DNA of 64,000 nt from Periconia sp. R9002 (lineage: Eukaryota; Ascomycota; Dothideomycetes; Pleosporales; Periconiaceae). The notes below the pieces were generated by a model that saw nothing but the letters and a program-made list of their open reading frames with translations, made no database searches and had not been told where the DNA came from. A program made the position numbers and the translations under genes. The DNA lies in assembly GCA_023627715.1 (NCBI GenBank), contig JAMAHW010000003.1:682001-746000 (forward strand), read 5' to 3'. Positions within the stretch are counted from its first letter, which is position 1; each line of letters starts with the position of its first letter. This document shows, one piece after another, positions 10,493 through 21,362 of the stretch.

Positions 10493-12503
10493 CTACAAAT
10501 GAGCGGCTTCGAGGCTGTTGGTGATGCCATTGGTGCCGTTGAATTGCGCGCGGCCGTTGGAACCGGACACTGCGGCGAGCAACTGCGACGCCTCGTTAAA
10601 AGGGTCGTACATGCTCTTCTTGATGAATTCGTCGAGCTGCTCGTCACTGTAGTTGCGGAGTTCCTGAGCACGGTCGACACCGTTCTTCTGTGCAGCTCGG
10701 ATCACACCACGGGTGACGACGACAGAGACCTCACGAATACGGCGGATATCGGGGTAAAGCCAGCCGTCGGCGATTTCTTGCTTGTTGAGGGAAGTGGACA
10801 AGAACTCGGCCGAAGCGTAGATCATGTCCTGTGTGATGTGTACGGCCTTGGAGAGAATGGCTCCGAGGCCGATACCGGGGAAGACATACATGTTGTTGCC
10901 CTGACCGGGGGTAAGAAGCCTGCCGTTGTACTCCATGGAAGGGAAGGGAGATCCTGAGGCGAACAAGCAGCGACCATCAGTGTTGAGAACAGCTTCTTCG
11001 AAGTTGCACTCAGACTTGCTAGAGGGATTGGAAAGGGGGAAGATGATGGGCTTGTCGTTCAACTTGGCCATCTTCTGCAGAATGTCCTTGTTGAAGGCAC
11101 CACCAATGGTGGATAGACCCATGAGAATGGTTGGCTGAACGAAGTCGATAAGACGGCTTAGCGATTGGTATTGACGGCCGTTATTGTCGTCGCGAGCAAA
11201 GTAGACCTTGTGCTCGGCGAGCTTGTCACCACGGTCAAGAGTAACAAGTCCGTTTGAGTCGACGAACCAGAACTTGCGGCGGGCATCCTCCTCGCTCACA
11301 CCCTCCTTGATGAAGTATTCAACGATCTGTTTGGCGACACCGACACCGGCACTGCCAGCACCAAGGAAAATGGCACGGTGGTCCTTGGCAGGAACACCCG
11401 AGGCCCTGACAGCGTTGATGAAACCGCCAACAATGACAGCTCCGGTGCCCTGCACGTCATCGTTGAACATGCAGTATGTGTTCTGGTATCGCTCGAGGGC
11501 GGGGAAGGGGTTCTTGAAATCTTCGAACTGGATAACAATGCTACACGGAATTAGTTTCCGGACATGACGGAAAAAAATCGGAGTCACTCACCTGGGCCAC
11601 TTGTCGACGAGAGCCTCCATCAACTCATCCAAAAACTCCCTCTCTTGCTCGGGTGTGACCTTGGGCATCCGCGAGCCCATGTAGAGAGGATCTTCACGGA
11701 GAGTTGCGTTGTTTGTGCCCAAGTCAAGGGTCAAGGGCAGGGTACCCTCTGGCTTAATACCGGCACAGGCAGTGTACAAGGCCAGCTTGCCCACTGGGAT
11801 ACCCATTCCGTTTACACCGAGATCTCCGAGACCCAGAATACGGGAACCATCTGTGAGGACGGTGATCTCCACCTCGTGGGGCCAGTTGTCTAGGATCTGA
11901 CGGAGGTGACCACGATCACTCCAAGAGAGGTACATGCCCTCAGGTTGTGTCCAAATCTCGTGCCACCGTACGCAGGCTTCGCCGACAGTGGGAGTGTAAA
12001 TCAAAGGAGTAAGTTCCTGTCGGGACGTTAGTGCCTGGGTATTGTGAAGCTACCCTCCGAGGGCATTGTGACTCACCTTGATGTTTTCCGAGAGGAGTCT
12101 GTAGAAGAGGTGGACGTTTGTAGCCCTGAGGTGGACCAAGTACTGGAATTTCTCGATTGGAGTGGGCTTCATGGCGAGCAGACGAAGGCCTACAAAGAAG
12201 AGTCAGCATGTCTGAAATTTTGGCAGTTTTCCTCCATTGCTGAGAATGAAGGGCAAAAAAAGAAGAAAAACTCACATCGTTGTGACTGTACTTCATAATC
12301 CTCGACGGCTGGAGGAGTCAGACCGTAGGTACCTAGGTATTTGCGAAGCTCCGGAGGATTGGCCATATCATAGTCGCCATTGCTGTGGGTTTGGGTGAGC
12401 AATTGCAGGTGAGGAAGAGGTGAAGTGCTGGGACGAGAACCTACGTTGTGCTGAGCTGCCTGGTGGGGGCAGCAGGCCTGGTTTGTGTGGAAGCTGGAGA
12501 CAT
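10493..12503 (-). CDS. MAE1: Malic enzyme (malate to pyruvate, CO2 and reduced NAD(P))
   Basis: Exons 12445-12503, 12276-12382, 12077-12189, 11592-12016 and 10493-11540 join to 583 residues, the usual eukaryotic length. Family segments in order are KYLGTYGLTPPAVE, KPTPIEKFQYL, LTPLIYTPTVGEAC (catalytic Tyr), TVLTDGSRILGLGDLG, FEDFKNPFPALERY, NDDVQGTGAVIVGG (metal-binding Asp) and the dinucleotide loop FLGAGSAGVG near residue 300. The junction at 11541-11591 reads KWPSIVIQFEDF, as in orthologues. The first exon encodes a short Ser/Thr/Arg-containing tail that could be a weak mitochondrial targeting signal, and its small size makes it easy to miss. NAD versus NADP preference cannot be decided from the motifs alone. 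The enzyme feeds pyruvate or reducing power. The gene is convergent with the carrier. Confidence 0.92.
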
Positions 12504-13174
12504 GTTTGCAACAGAAGCCAAAGAGCGGACGTATGGTGGAAAGCGGGAGGAGGAACTGCAGAAGCTGGAGGCCAACCGGAGCGGGCGAGCTTTTAAGGAA
12601 TTTAGGGCCAGCATTGACAGGCAGTTGTCGAGGTCAGATGGAGGTAAGCGGCCGCGGCATCAGTCGAGGAGAAGAGGCAGAAATTGGAAATCAACCACGA
12701 AACGGGGGTGAGGGAGCGATGGGACAGGCCAATCGGAACAGGGTCAATGCGAATTGGCCTGGACAAGCAAGGGCATCTGAGAGGAGAGCCGTCGGGAGGT
12801 CTCGTCTGGCACCGTCTGCGTTGCGAAAAAAAAAGGATGGTTGCCCAAAGAACATGGCTTCCTTACCGCCTTAACGTACCGCCGCTGCTCGCACAGTGCA
12901 CATTGCAGCGACTGCACGCATAAATCGGAACATGTCGGAATGGCCGCGACATGGCTTGAGGGACTAGCCACCGCTAGAATCTTAGACGCATCCGCCAACA
13001 CGCACCATTCACGGCAGAATCAAGGGACTACGGCACCCAAAAAAAAAAGTCTGGAGACTATGGAGTGCAGCGATCCTTGGTCCATGGCATGGCCCGCCCT
13101 TTCCCTTCGCCTCCCCCACGCCGCATGGCAAAAGTGGCTGCGCGGGGCCGTCTGAAGACTAGTAAGTAACTTCA

Positions 13175-13200
13175 CAGTACAGTACAGTACAGTACAGTAC
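13175..13200. repeat. Pentanucleotide tandem repeat (CAGTA)5
   Basis: Five perfect head-to-tail copies of CAGTA in 26 bp. It is a simple microsatellite in non-coding DNA. Confidence 0.9.
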
Positions 13201-14703
13201 TTTGATGTATCAATTTACTTTGACTTCCGTCTCAACAACAATGGAACGACCACATCACTCCCCATCTCCATCCTCAACATGGACGCGGCATATGGCATAT
13301 CGATGATGGATGCATAGCTGTTATTGCCCTGAATATTGCCTTCCACACTTCCTTACTTGCCCCTACCCTCCAGTGGACGGTGCATCATCCCACCATCCCA
13401 CCTCATCCAAGATAATACTATCTGTCGGTGGCTGTTGCCATGCAGACGGGGTGTTAATGTCGATTCAATAACCCGTCCGTCGGGGATCCAGTCCAGAGGC
13501 ATTTTTCGGTGACTTTGCCGCTCAACTCACCATGGCCCATCCCCTTCCTAGCTAGGTGGCTGCAACGTACTCGTCTTGTCTGTCAGCAAACATACGATGT
13601 CAAGACGCCCTCGGTCTATTGTGGAGCAATCTTTTGGCTTCCTCCCCATTTCTCGTGGTTCGGCCATGCTTGGCCTGAGACGTCGTCTCGGGCTAGTCCC
13701 GGATCCTTGAACGGCATCGTGAAAAAATAGTCCGTTGCCATGGCCCACACCTTGGTCTCCACAGTCGTCGTCGTTGTCCCTTTTCCTGCCCTACCGGCGT
13801 GTCCCCACCCGCTTTTCGCTTTAGGCCAGGCCCATGTGCTGCCTCTCTCGTTCGGGCATGGCTGTCGGCATGACACGTTGACACTCCCCTCCCCTTGGTT
13901 GTCTCGTCGACGGTCGCACTGAATCCAGACTCTGGAGCCACACGCTGGGGGAAACCTTCTTCCGAGTCTCAACGTCAGCTCACCCAACCATGTCCACGTA
14001 GATACTTCTGTCACTTTGTTGAAGCAAGAAACATCGGCAGAGTTGTGGGCGCGCTTCGCAACAGAACAAGATGCCGTCGTCTTCTTCCGCGGTGCACGAC
14101 ATGCCGCTAGATAATTGCCAAGTGGACTCCATCAATCGCAATCTCGACCGACGGGTGTGGGGAAAGCTTGATGATGCTTGTACTGTAGACCAATATACTC
14201 CACCGGGTGTGCAGCGAACTCATGCAGCGATGGGCATGGCATTCCCAAACCGAAGTGCCGTCCTGCAGTTCAATATGTAAGAGCACGCGACCCGCCCAGA
14301 AAAAAAGTCCATGCACCATACGGTACTCTGGCTCCATTCCCCTGGCCCAAACTGCCCTGCACCGCACTGCCACCGCCTGTACTGTACTTTCTTTACCCCC
14401 CAGAAAATGTTCTGCTTGCGTCTTTTTTTTTTCTCTCTTCTGCAATGCATCGTGTTCATGTCATCATGTGGGACCACATGAGTCGACAGCGTTAGTCTGA
14501 ACGCAAGTTGCCCCTCCTCACAACAGCTTCTTACAGCTGTAGTGGTTTCAACAGCTGCCATCCGCACATGTTGACATCGATATCACTGGTCTATATACAT
14601 AGTAACATGTGCATGATGGTTCGGTCCACCGTGGGGGTTGGCGTGGGCGCGGTGCGGAACGGAGCGATGCGATGCGCTGCAATCAATATCCGGGAATCGG
14701 TCA

Positions 14704-14711
14704 TCACGTGA
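14704..14711. promoter_or_regulatory. Palindromic E-box TCACGTGA upstream of the HAM1-like gene
   Basis: A perfect TCACGTGA lies 213 bp upstream of the ATG at 14924. This is the core bound by Cbf1/USF-type bHLH factors in fungi. Function here is inferred only from position and sequence. Confidence 0.35.
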
Positions 14712-14923
14712 TTTTAGCTCTTCAAGTTAGCCTGACACATGCTCCCAAGCTCCGCAGGCAGATGACGTCGACCAAAGCTTGCTATTCACTTTGCACTTCG
14801 TCACCATGAGCACGCCCTCTGGAGCCTAAACGCTGTCGCTCCAAACGGCCCCTCTGGTGGGAGCTTCCAATCCACCTCATCAATCCCCTTTAACCATTGC
14901 AATCTATTCTGAATACGTACATT

Positions 14924-17194
14924 ATGTCGTCCTGCTTTGGTTTTCGTAAATCGCGCGACGATGAACACCGTCCCCTGCTCCCTCAGTACCACGATGACAC
15001 GACGTTGCAGCGCAAGCTTCACCAGAAGCTGCATACGTACCAGATGATACGTGCTTTATCCAGTGGATATATGCCATCGAATGAGCAAGTCATCACCAAT
15101 TTACGAAGTCTTCTTGCCGCCGATATTCTCAATCCCGACAATCCAGACCTGAGCGACTCCGGACGACTGCTCGTGAAATACACCAAGAGATGGCTGCACG
15201 AATTTATTGACCTCGCGCAGAACAAGAATGACAAGGATCAGATTCAGGACTTTATTTGGTACCTTTCCAAAGCACGAGTATCGGTAGATGTGGATGATAT
15301 TGCACGTCGTGCTTCCAAATCCAAAGCCACATCAGATGCCGCAGCAGGTACGTGCATTTTGGGGCAGATGGTTGGCTCATGAACTAACTCCCCCAAAGCT
15401 TACAGGAGCTTGCAAACTGTGGGTTCCCTGCTTCTGACCAACTCGGACTTTCGCATCTTCCTTTCGGACCTAAACGTCGTCGGCCGCGAGGTGTTCAAGG
15501 ATACGGCCTTCACACTGTCCGAAGTTGCTCAGGAGGCTGGGAAGAAGATTGAACCTACACAGACAGAACAGCAGACACTCAAGGAACCCGGTGCAGATTC
15601 AGGACCTGCTCCATCAGCAGATGATCTCAATGGCAACGTCTCCGAAGTTGCCAAAGTGGTCGGGTCCGGCACAGCCAAGGTCGCCAAAGAGGCAAAAGAC
15701 AGCCTGGCTGATAAGCTCACGGCTGAGGAGGGAGACTCGCTAGTATACCGTCTCAAGAAGACTGTGACAAATCTTCGGAAGAAGAGGGACTACTCAGACT
15801 CTGTGTCGACTTTGTCGCTGTTGCTTCAACGCTATGCCATGTCGTACTCTCGCATCGCCGAGGATACAATAGGTGCTACTCAGAAGGACGTGCATACTAA
15901 TCGTGCCATGGATCGTGCCGTGAAAAACTTCTGGACATTCGTAACGTCGTTTGGCAGCCACGAGGAATGGCAAAAACTGGAAGACCGTTTCCACAAGGTT
16001 TTGGAGCATTCCCGCAAGGATCCTGAATTTGAGGATCTCATGACCGATATCGGCAATTCGTTGCAGAAGCTTCTCACGGATCCTTCTTTCTTCGAACATG
16101 CCGATGAAAAATTTCAAGAACTGAGGAAGAAGTCTCGCAATGTAGGCACTGAGTCGTCCTTGCGCGAGGATGTAGACAAGTTCTTCGAACAAGCCCAAGA
16201 AACCTTCCGCTCGGTGACCCAGGACCAGGACATCGCCAAACTGCTCAAAACGACTTTGCAAATCGTCAACGTTCTATCTCCCAGGAACCAATATGCCAAC
16301 AATGATCTCGTCCAAGACGCAATCAAGGTCTTCGTACCCCTGATCGTGCAAGGAATCCAGTACATCCCTATTCCACGCCTCGAAGTGTCAACCCCAGAAA
16401 TCGACCTCCTCCTTGAGAATCTCATCATCGAGCCTGGCAAGACCATTAACAACACCTCCTTCCTCCCCTTCCGCTTCAAAGTCGAAACTTACAATGACCT
16501 CGAAATCTACAAAGCCCGCTTCCGTACCGCATCCTCCATGACTTCGAAACTCACTATAAAAATCGACGGTATCTCCCTCCGCGCCGACGAGATAGGTTTT
16601 CTGCTTCGTGCCCACAGCGGCCTGCTCCGCCTCGCTGACGAAGGGATTGCCTCGTTCCAGCTCGACGAGCGCGGCATCGACATTCACCTCGACGTAGAAA
16701 TCGCAAAGGAGCGCCAGGAGCAAATGCTCACGCTCAATGCCGTCCGCGTGCACATCCACAAGCTCTCGTACACACTCCGCAAATCTAAATTCTCCCTCTT
16801 CGGCTGGCTCCTCAAACCTTTACTCCGCCCCGTCATCCGCAAAGTCATGGAGAAACAGCTCGCGACCGCCATCGCCGACGCCATTCACGCCGCCAACCGC
16901 GAACTCCTCTTCGCCCGCGAGCGTCTGCGCGCTACGCGTATTGCCGACCCGGATGATCTGAGGACCTTCTTCAAGGCGGTGCTTACGCGCTTGCAGCCTG
17001 CAGAGGATCCGGATGTGTATAGTCGTATTGGGATCGATGAGCCGGGCCGTGGTGTGTTCAAGGGCAAGTATGCCCCCGGGAGTGTGGTCAAGCTGTGGCA
17101 CGAGGAAGGGAGGAAGGCTGGGGAGCGGATTGAAGAGTTCGACGAGGGTGGATGGAGGAATGAGGTTTTTGATTTGCATGCTATGATGCTTTGA
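14924..17194 (+). CDS. HAM1-like (BPI/LBP-fold, DUF5923/DUF4449) fungal protein
   Basis: Two exons, 14924-15347 and 15399-17194, give 739 residues; the 51-bp intron ends CAAAG and the junction reads SDAAAAYRSLQTVGSLLL. The N-terminal half (DUF5923 type) is helical, with LLTNSDFRIFLSDLNVVGREVF and a charged linker rich in Ala/Lys/Glu. The C-terminal part (about 440-620) matches the DUF4449 region, with EVSTPEIDLLLENLIIEPG and SKFSLFGWLLKPLLRPVIRKVMEKQL. Members are conserved in filamentous ascomycetes and resemble lipid-binding BPI-like proteins in fold prediction. One Neurospora member is linked to hyphal anastomosis, hence the HAM1 name. No signal peptide or membrane helix is evident. Start chosen at the first ATG in frame; it gives MSSCFGFRKS, the basic short N-terminus expected. 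Confidence 0.82.
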
Positions 17195-17851
17195 TTCAAT
17201 CACCTTCTTCCCTCCTCGCTTTACTTTTTTTCTCTATCCATCCTCCCCCCCACTCCCCTTTTTTTGGCTCGTCACTACCGTCAAAAAACAGCTGGCTGGT
17301 AACGTTTATCATGTCCCTTTCCCCGAAAATTGTCGTCATGATTGTTCTTATAGCATGGGCTACTTCGCGTACATACATACATATCTCTTTCTATTGTTCT
17401 TACTTTGTCGTCCTTCTTCTCATCTTGTACATTGTAAACGACGTTTTTTTTTGTTTTTTTTTCATGAGACGGAAAGGGAAGGAAACACGAGATGGTGAAC
17501 AACAAAATGGATCTTCATATGTTTCTGATGGGGGTGGCGTGGCGTTTAACGGGACCAAGCAATGAATCAATCAATACATTAATGACAGCCAGCGATGCTC
17601 AACATGGACATAAAAAATCATTCTTTTCCGTCAATATACACATAAGCGCGCGCGATGATTACAACGATCCGACGTGGACCTAGGGAACAAAACACGTGCT
17701 GAGAGACAAAAACAGAAGCCGTACCAATACAGTCGCTCAGTCGATTCCCACCGGCCCTTCATATCCCACACACTCATCAATAAATCGACCAAACCATCCG
17801 ACCGCTCAAGCCCGTACACAAAAACAACAACCACTGCCACCACCACGCAAC
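17195..17851. other. Intergenic region between convergent genes
   Basis: Pyrimidine-rich tracts and short A/T runs typical of 3' untranslated DNA. I see no gene. Confidence 0.6.
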
Positions 17852-20468
17852 TCATCCCTTCAAACCACCCTCTCCACCTTTCGCGAGCCGGAATCCAAAC
17901 GTAACCGCAACAGCCGCAAGCAACCCAAGACACAACAGCGTCGGCCCAATCCGGTCGTGATATGTGACGGCCCGTCTCTTCCTAATCATGCGGACGCGCC
18001 AGAGGTACAGACCCGCCGAGTACAGCAGCGCGCAGCACGCGATGATGGTGAAGCCCCAGGCCCCGGCGAGGGCGAGGTTGTCACCAAAATTGAGCAAAGT
18101 GGCAGCGATGGAGCCGAGGATGATACTGAATTCGAGCCATGAGAGGAAGGTGCGTTCGGTGGCGAGTTGGACTTTTGGTTCGACGCGAACGGGAACGTGG
18201 ATTCCTATTTGAGGGGAAAGACGGTTAGTGGATGGAGATAACGAGGTTGAAAAGGAGGCAGGGGCAGGGATCTAGACTTACGTTTCCCCTTAGGAGCTTT
18301 GAAGGTCTTGATTTCACCAGGCTGTTTCCAGCTAGGTACGCCTAGCTGGAAAGCGCCCTCGTCAACTTCTGTAGGCCTTGGGCGAGGGATGATAGAGATG
18401 AGACCATTGACCAGCGTATTTCCTACATTCTTCGCAGTTCGCTTGAGGACGAGCGAGCCATACTTCCATCCTCCTTCTCGGCGCGCAACCTCTAATTCTT
18501 CCTCATCTTCGTCATCGCTGTCCGAGTCATATATGGGGTAGTCGTTCTGATGTATTTGCCGTGCAGAGATGCGCTCCTCGACATCTAATGCATTAGGTCC
18601 CTCACTATTATCAATTGTACCATAGTTCCTTTGGGCATCCAATTCAGTTTGCTCTCTCAAGTCGCGTGCCTCACGAAGCCTTCGCATCGCATCATCATCT
18701 TGAGTTCCATTAGTTGCGGTTGGCAGATCATCTTCTTCCTCACTGTCATCATCCAGGTCACCACTGGTACTGATATCGTTGCTCGCACCCGGCCTATCGA
18801 TACCAAAATTGTGGCTGACAGGCTTGCGGATGTCCACGTCCATTTGCGGCATCCAGTAAGGGATCAGCTTTATCCTCTTCGGTTGGAGTGTAGCAGTTCC
18901 ATGGATGTACTTGGAGAATTTAGGCACTGCTTCTACAAGATGGGAAGCAGTGAGATCACGGATCCATTGCGGTGGCTCCTGACCGGCTTGCGTTTGCAGT
19001 TTAACTTCCAGGACAGCGTATGGGAACAGTTCAACATCCGATTTGGGTATTTGTTTGAAAGGCCAGTCGACTCCGATGTCCATTCGGCGCCAGTTGTCAC
19101 CCGCACGCTGGCGACCATCAAGGTTGTCCTCACGTACCATGGCTAGCTCTGTATCGAGTGAGATGCGGACGCGAGCGTCGCCTGGCAACTGGAAAGCTGT
19201 TCGGTGATAGAAGGAACGAGTGACGGGGACCAGGTTGCGGGTAAGTACGCGATACTGAATTTCTCGAGCGAGCTGCTCGTCGGAAGCAATATCCTTCTCA
19301 GGCCTCTTATGATCCTTACGCTCCTTCTCGAAGATCTTTTCGGGTGTGAGCTCTCCGCGCAAAAAAGCGTTGACATTCTTTTCCTTGAGCTTGAAACGCG
19401 CCTTGACCGACTCCTCTCCAGTCCAGTCTTCTCTGTGTGTCTTCCTTTCGATAAAGGCGGTATCGGATGACATGTCGCCATACCATCGAATACGAATAGC
19501 TTCGGCACCCTCTGTCTTCTTCAGTCGACCTTGGTATAGTTCCCAAGTATCCGTGTTGTCGAAATAAATTGACGAGATGGCAGTGTCATCTTCAGCCCAG
19601 TCTTTGCTGGCGTTGAAAACCAGCACGGGTAGATGCTTCAGAATGATAAGCTTCAGCTCCAACACGTTATCTGGGTGCACCCAATATTTCGTTGTTTGGC
19701 GAACGAAGTTCTGCTGTTTTCCGCCGGCCGCCGAATCGCCTTTGATTGGATTTCCTCGCGTTCTCACGGTATCGTAGAGCTTAGAGAGCTTGACCACGTA
19801 CGCATCGTAATTGTCTTGGTAGAAGGCCTTGGTCTTTAATCGCGTCGCGAAGACTGGCTTGAGGATGAGACCTGTCACTTTCTGCCACATGTCAGTGGTG
19901 GGCTGGTTTCGCGCGGGGACGTCACACCAACATCATGCTTCTTAATTATTTTCTGAAACCCCGTGTAGTTGAGCTGTGTGAACTTTGCCAGATCATGGAC
20001 ATCAGCAATGATGTCGCTCAGATCTTCCTCCAGGAGCTCAAAATCGTCGTCGGAGGGCAGATCCTCCTCACGAGTGGTGTCGTCGTCGAGCTTAGCGACG
20101 CATTCGTTGACCTCCTTCTCGGACGAGGCGATGCGACGGATAATTTCTTCGGCCTTGACCTGCTGGAAGGTGTAGACCTTGTCAAGCTCCTTCTCCAATT
20201 GTTCGACGAAGCTCTGTTCGGCGTTGTGATCCCAGTGGCGGGGAGCACGCAGAGTGTGCTTAAGCCCCTCGTAATCGATGTAGTTGAATATCCATTCTCT
20301 GTTGAGCGACTGCTTGAGCTGCTGGCCGAATCTGTGGAGAATTGATTAGCGCTTGCGGTTAAGGTTGTCCGCGTTGTTGTTGTTGTTGGTGTTGTTGTTA
20401 CATCATAGCTTCATAGCTCCAAGCCGAGGATTGTGTTGGGATGAAGGATAGGAACCGACATACCTCAT
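17852..20468 (-). CDS. VTC4: Vacuolar transporter chaperone, catalytic polyphosphate polymerase subunit
   Basis: Exons 20464-20468 (only 5 nt, ATGAG), 19932-20331, 18282-19881 and 17852-18204 give 785 residues. An SPX domain (about 1-140) starts [17 protein letters not shown] and ends [10 protein letters not shown]. The central tunnel domain carries TTKYWVHP (Lys 200), IRIRWYGD (Arg 265/267), ERKTHRED (Lys 282), [25 protein letters not shown] and PKFSKYIHG. These positions nearly coincide with yeast Vtc4 catalytic residues (K200, R264, R266, K281), so this is the catalytic VTC4 and not VTC2/3. An acidic linker follows, then a C-terminal DUF202 domain with three membrane helices starting at [19 protein letters not shown]. 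It makes polyphosphate from ATP and moves it into the vacuole, with SPX sensing inositol pyrophosphates. Intron 1 contains a GTT repeat (on the plus strand, about 20371-20399). The third donor is GTTGGT. Confidence 0.93.
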
Positions 20469-20693
20469 ACCGAACAAGTAGCCAAAGGATTATCCAGACA
20501 AGAGCTGCTGGTACAAGGTTCAATCGAGGCGGGCAGAGCTGCAGGTAAGAATAGAGTTGAAGGATGCAAAGAATGGGAGGAAAGCGAGCAAGTGCAGAGT
20601 CTGCATGGGCGGGAATGTGCATGCGAAAGCTTGATGTTCGGCGGGCGGAGGCCCACAGGAAGCTTGGTGGACGAACAAGAGCGCGGGCTCGTG

Positions 20694-20699
20694 CACGTG
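20694..20699. promoter_or_regulatory. Putative PHO box (GCACGTG core) upstream of VTC4
   Basis: CACGTG in the context GTGCACGTGTC lies 226 bp upstream of the VTC4 start. VTC genes are classical targets of Pho4/NUC-1 bHLH factors, which prefer GCACGTG. The regulatory role is inferred. Confidence 0.45.
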
Positions 20700-20989
20700 T
20701 CTCTCTTGCCTCGCCCAACGGCCCGTTTTTACTTGCTTTTTGTATGCCCACCTGGACCCCTTCTTCTTGTTTATAAACATGGAACGGTCATTTAGTGATG
20801 AAATAGCTCCACAATATAATCTTTTCTGTATATCGAAAACACCTCGCACAAACTTGATGTTAATATTTGCTGTTCCTTTTGCGTAATCAGTCCAGACGAC
20901 ATGGGATGGCGGGGAAGGTTGACCCTGGTACGACAATCCATTGCCCAATCAACGCACCGCCCCCCCAGATCCCTGCACGCACGTGCACG

Positions 20990-20995
20990 ACATTC
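20990..20995. promoter_or_regulatory. Second putative PHO box (GCACGTGC) upstream of VTC4
   Basis: A palindromic GCACGTGC lies about 520 bp upstream of the VTC4 ATG and about 370 bp from the divergent Gal80-like gene. It could serve either. Confidence 0.4.
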
Positions 20996-21150
20996 ACTTC
21001 TTCTCCATCCCATGTACATAGCATCACAACATTTTGAAAATATAGAGGATTATCAAGTTTGTGCAAAATCTGAGAATTAAAAATATTAATATCTCTTCTC
21101 CGCAGTACCTCAACTTTCTTTAGGGCCAATTTATTAGAAATCACATCTCC

Positions 21151-21188
21151 TCCGCATGTCCGCAATGCGCTCCGCAAGGCCCTCCGCA
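21151..21188. promoter_or_regulatory. Cluster of four TCCGCA hexamers upstream of the Gal80-like gene
   Basis: TCCGCA occurs at 21151, 21159, 21171 and 21183 in the same orientation (spacing 8, 12 and 12 bp). A further CTCCGCA lies near 21100. The cluster sits 175-210 bp before the ATG at 21363 and just upstream of an A/T-rich TATA-like stretch. The CCG core suits a zinc-cluster factor, but no binder is known to me. Confidence 0.4.
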
Positions 21189-21362
21189 ACTCTTGGTCAG
21201 GTCTCAGAACAACCACCTTGAATATAAAAGAGTGTAGAAATCATGGAATCAGGTCATTCAATCATCACTCGTTCAGCATCATCAGTCCAATTCACAAAAA
21301 ACACACATTTTACACCACTTGTACGCCTCTCAAAGTAACCAAACCCACAAACCAACCCAACA

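Larger units (their letters stand above)
12504..14923. other. Intergenic region between divergent genes
   Basis: About 2.4 kb upstream of both malic enzyme and the HAM1-like gene. It contains a pentamer tandem repeat (13175-13200) and a TCACGTGA site (14704-14711). The open frames are short and have no recognisable content. I see no gene. Confidence 0.55.
20469..21362. other. Divergent promoter region between VTC4 and the Gal80-like gene
   Basis: About 0.9 kb with two CACGTG sites nearer VTC4 and a TCCGCA cluster, a CCAAT at 21126-21130 and an A/T-rich AATATAAAAG near 21220 on the Gal80-like side. No coding frame is convincing. Confidence 0.55.

Noticed and set aside
13616..14014. Overlapping open frames on both strands of about 130 codons
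   Set aside because: No recognisable domain or intron structure; G+C-rich non-coding DNA readily gives such frames.
17691..17697. Other CACGTG words in the window (for example near 7066, 17692, 26342 and 54653)
   Set aside because: A six-base palindrome is expected several times in 64 kb; only those in a GCACGTG context upstream of VTC4 and the TCACGTGA site were kept.
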